From Streptosporangiaceae bacterium (GTDB taxonomy: Bacteria > Actinomycetota > Actinomycetes > Streptosporangiales > Streptosporangiaceae): DNA of 7,198 nt. Each line of letters begins with the position of its first letter. Within the stretch, counting starts at the first letter, position 1. A program made the position numbers and the translations under genes. The stretch is from assembly GCA_030050125.1 (NCBI GenBank), contig JASIJN010000386.1, positions 1 through 7,198 of the forward strand. Direction: 5' to 3'. Shown here piece after piece: positions 6,019-7,198 of this stretch. Below the pieces are notes generated by a model, which worked only from the letters and a program-made list of their open reading frames with translations, had not been told where the DNA came from and searched no databases.

Positions 6019-6045
6019 ATGAGAGGATCATTTGGGTCCTGGTGA
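6019..6045 (+). other. Possible 8-codon leader ORF overlapping the permease start
   Basis: An ATG at 6019, exactly 7 bases after a TACGAT hexamer, opens an eight-codon reading frame (MRGSFGSW, TGA stop at 6043-6045) that runs across the TTG start at 6032 in another frame. If the mRNA begins at 6018-6019 this would be a leaderless minicistron that competes or couples with permease translation. It may equally be chance. Confidence 0.2.
6021..6026 (+). promoter_or_regulatory. Ribosome binding site for the TTG start of the permease
   Basis: GAGAGG five bases before TTG 6032. Together with the family-typical N-terminus that begins at this codon it supports the unusual TTG start. Confidence 0.55.
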
Positions 6046-6796
6046 GGCGCTGGCGATCCTTGCCGCGGGAACCGCCGCGGGCGGGGTCAACGCCGTCGTA
6101 GGTTCCGGGTCGCTGATCACGTTTCCCACGCTGCTGGCGTTCGGCTTTCCGCCGGTCATCGCCAACGTGTCGAACAACATCGGGCTCGTGCCGGGCAACG
6201 CGAGCGGGGGCTTCGGCTACCGGCGCGAACTGGCCGGGCAGCGTGGTCGCCTGCTCAGGCTCGGGGTGGCCGGGGCGATCGGCGCGGTGGCCGGGGCGCT
6301 CGCGCTGCTGACCCTGCCGTCGAGCGCGTTCCGGATGGTCGTCCCGGTGCTGATCCTGATCTCCTGCGCGCTGGTGCTGGCGCAGCCGTGGCTGAGCGCG
6401 CGGCTCAGGAGCCGGGCCGACGATCACAGGCGCAGGCCGGGCCGGGCCGGGCCGCTGCTGTCGCTCGGCGTCTGCCTGTCCGGCGCGTACGGCGGGTATT
6501 TCGGTGCCGCCCAGGGCGTTCTTGTGATCGGGCTGCTCGGCAGCTTTCTCGACGAGACGATGCAGCGCGTCAATGGTGCCAAGAACGTCCTGGTGGGAAT
6601 CGTCAACGGCACGGCGGCCGTGGTGTTCATCGCGCTGGCGCACGTCTCATGGACGGCCGCGGCGCTGATCGCCGCCGGGTCCACGGTCGGCGGGCTGCTC
6701 GGGGCCAGGTTCGGGCGCCGCCTGCCGCCGCTGGCGCTGCGGCTGTTCGTGGCGGCGATCGGGGTCATCTCCGCGGCAAAGCTGATCTTCTTCTAG
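6032..6796 (+). CDS. TauE/SafE-family membrane permease (putative sulfite/organosulfur exporter)
   Basis: Inner-membrane protein of 254 residues, the usual length for the family, with about eight hydrophobic segments (roughly 4-23, 33-53, 75-94, 101-119, 141-170, 185-204, 206-226 and 234-254). A charged Arg-rich loop at about 123-139 divides it into two halves. Family motifs are GSGSLITFP at 24-32 and ANVSNNIGLVPG at 44-55 in the first half, and GAYGGYFGAAQGVLVIGLLG at 151-170 with NGAKNVLVGIVN at 181-192 in the second; the halves are an internal duplication typical of TauE/SafE. Members move sulfite, sulfoacetate or other small anions, but the substrate here cannot be read. The start is TTG 6032: no in-frame ATG or GTG gives the proper N-terminus, and GAGAGG precedes it. 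It follows the ABC gene by 131 bases and seems separately expressed. Confidence 0.9.
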   Translation: MGPGEALAILAAGTAAGGVNAVVGSGSLITFPTLLAFGFPPVIANVSNNIGLVPGNASGGFGYRRELAGQRGRLLRLGVAGAIGAVAGALALLTLPSSAFRMVVPVLILISCALVLAQPWLSARLRSRADDHRRRPGRAGPLLSLGVCLSGAYGGYFGAAQGVLVIGLLGSFLDETMQRVNGAKNVLVGIVNGTAAVVFIALAHVSWTAAALIAAGSTVGGLLGARFGRRLPPLALRLFVAAIGVISAAKLIFF

Positions 6797-6822
6797 CCGC
6801 GGGGTTGCAGGCGGTGACGTTG

Positions 6823-6838
6823 CGGGTACCCCTACCCG
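6823..6838. repeat. Inverted repeat CGGGTA-CCCC-TACCCG
   Basis: A perfect 6-base inverted repeat around a 4-base C loop, 27 bases after the permease stop and 62 bases before the next gene. No T-run follows, so it is not a classic intrinsic terminator. It could be a weak transcription stop, an mRNA 3' hairpin or an operator for the small gene downstream. A second, shorter hairpin GGCG-TTTT-CGCC follows at 6849-6860. Confidence 0.4.
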
Positions 6839-6887
6839 TGTAGAGGTGGGCGTTTTCGCCGCCGAGTCTGATTTGCCCGTGCCGCCC

Positions 6888-6893
6888 GAGAGG
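6888..6893 (+). promoter_or_regulatory. Ribosome binding site fixing the start of the small protein
   Basis: GAGAGG six bases before ATG 6900. It favours this ATG over the upstream in-frame GTG at 6846, which has no ribosome binding site and would add 18 residues lacking any recognisable pattern. Confidence 0.6.
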
Positions 6894-6899
6894 CCAGCC

Positions 6900-7190
6900 A
6901 TGAAGGGTGACAAGGTCGAGATCGTTGTCGACGCCGGCGACGTGACCAAGACCTATGAGGTCGCGGCCACCCGGGCCGGGCGTCGCGTCGAGGTGGTGAA
7001 CCGGCGCGGGATGATCGAGGTGAGCGAGCTCACCAGGGGCGGCACCGCGGTGCGGACCGCGCGGTTCATGGCCAGCCGGGTGATCGCCCTGGTCGAGCAC
7101 CCGGCCCCGAGACGGGCCGGCGCCGCAGGGGAACGCGCCGAGCGGGTGGCCGCCGATCGCGAGCCTGCCGCGCGCCGCGCGGCGGTCTAG
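6900..7190 (+). CDS. Small hypothetical protein, conserved-looking core
   Basis: 96 residues from ATG 6900, which has a good GAGAGG site upstream. I do not recognise a named domain. Residues 1-68 alternate polar and hydrophobic residues in a way that suggests several beta strands: KVEIVVD at 5-11, KTYEVAATR at 17-25, RRVEVVNRRGMIEVSEL at 28-44 and TARFMASRVIALVEH at 53-67. The last 28 residues are rich in Arg, Ala and Glu and probably disordered or helical. There is no signal peptide or membrane segment, so it is likely cytoplasmic; the basic tail could bind nucleic acid, which is a guess. Codon use matches the neighbours. Small beta-rich proteins of this kind are common in actinomycetes. It ends 8 bases before the window edge. 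Confidence 0.7.
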   Translation: MKGDKVEIVVDAGDVTKTYEVAATRAGRRVEVVNRRGMIEVSELTRGGTAVRTARFMASRVIALVEHPAPRRAGAAGERAERVAADREPAARRAAV

Positions 7191-7198
7191 CCGGGAGC

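Overview
The window is high-GC DNA (close to 70% G+C by eye). It has GTG and TTG starts, G/C-ending codons, TANNNT-type -10 hexamers and starts that look leaderless. All of this points to an actinobacterial chromosome, probably a filamentous actinomycete; I cannot name the genus. There is no sign of phage, transposon, CRISPR array or stable RNA gene. Genes are packed tightly and no gap exceeds about 130 bases.

Layout. The left half reads on the minus strand, from about 3086 down to 27: a short-chain dehydrogenase/reductase (SDR), a divergent QueA-family protein whose start overlaps the SDR stop (ATGA), and the phosphoserine phosphatase SerB with two ACT domains. The right half reads on the plus strand: a GAF-domain histidine kinase and a NarL/LuxR-type response regulator joined by another ATGA overlap, an orphan ABC ATPase of the ModF/YlmA type, a TauE/SafE-family membrane permease, and a small hypothetical protein.

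How they may work together. SerB is a housekeeping enzyme of serine synthesis. The most interesting part is the divergent centre (about 3087-3210). It separates the SDR-QueA-like pair from the two-component pair. Both directions carry the same hexamer, TAGCGT, exactly 7 bases before a start codon, and a 42-base stretch between them holds five GGTCC/GGACC elements. The kinase GAF domain resembles the haem-binding GAF-A of mycobacterial DosS: the residue aligned with the haem-ligand histidine is kept, but the distal tyrosine position holds phenylalanine. My inference is a gas or redox-responsive two-component system that controls itself and the divergent SDR/QueA-like operon. The QueA-like enzyme lacks the usual form of several otherwise well-kept QueA motifs, so it may not make queuosine. 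The ABC ATPase, permease and small protein look like separately expressed accessory genes.
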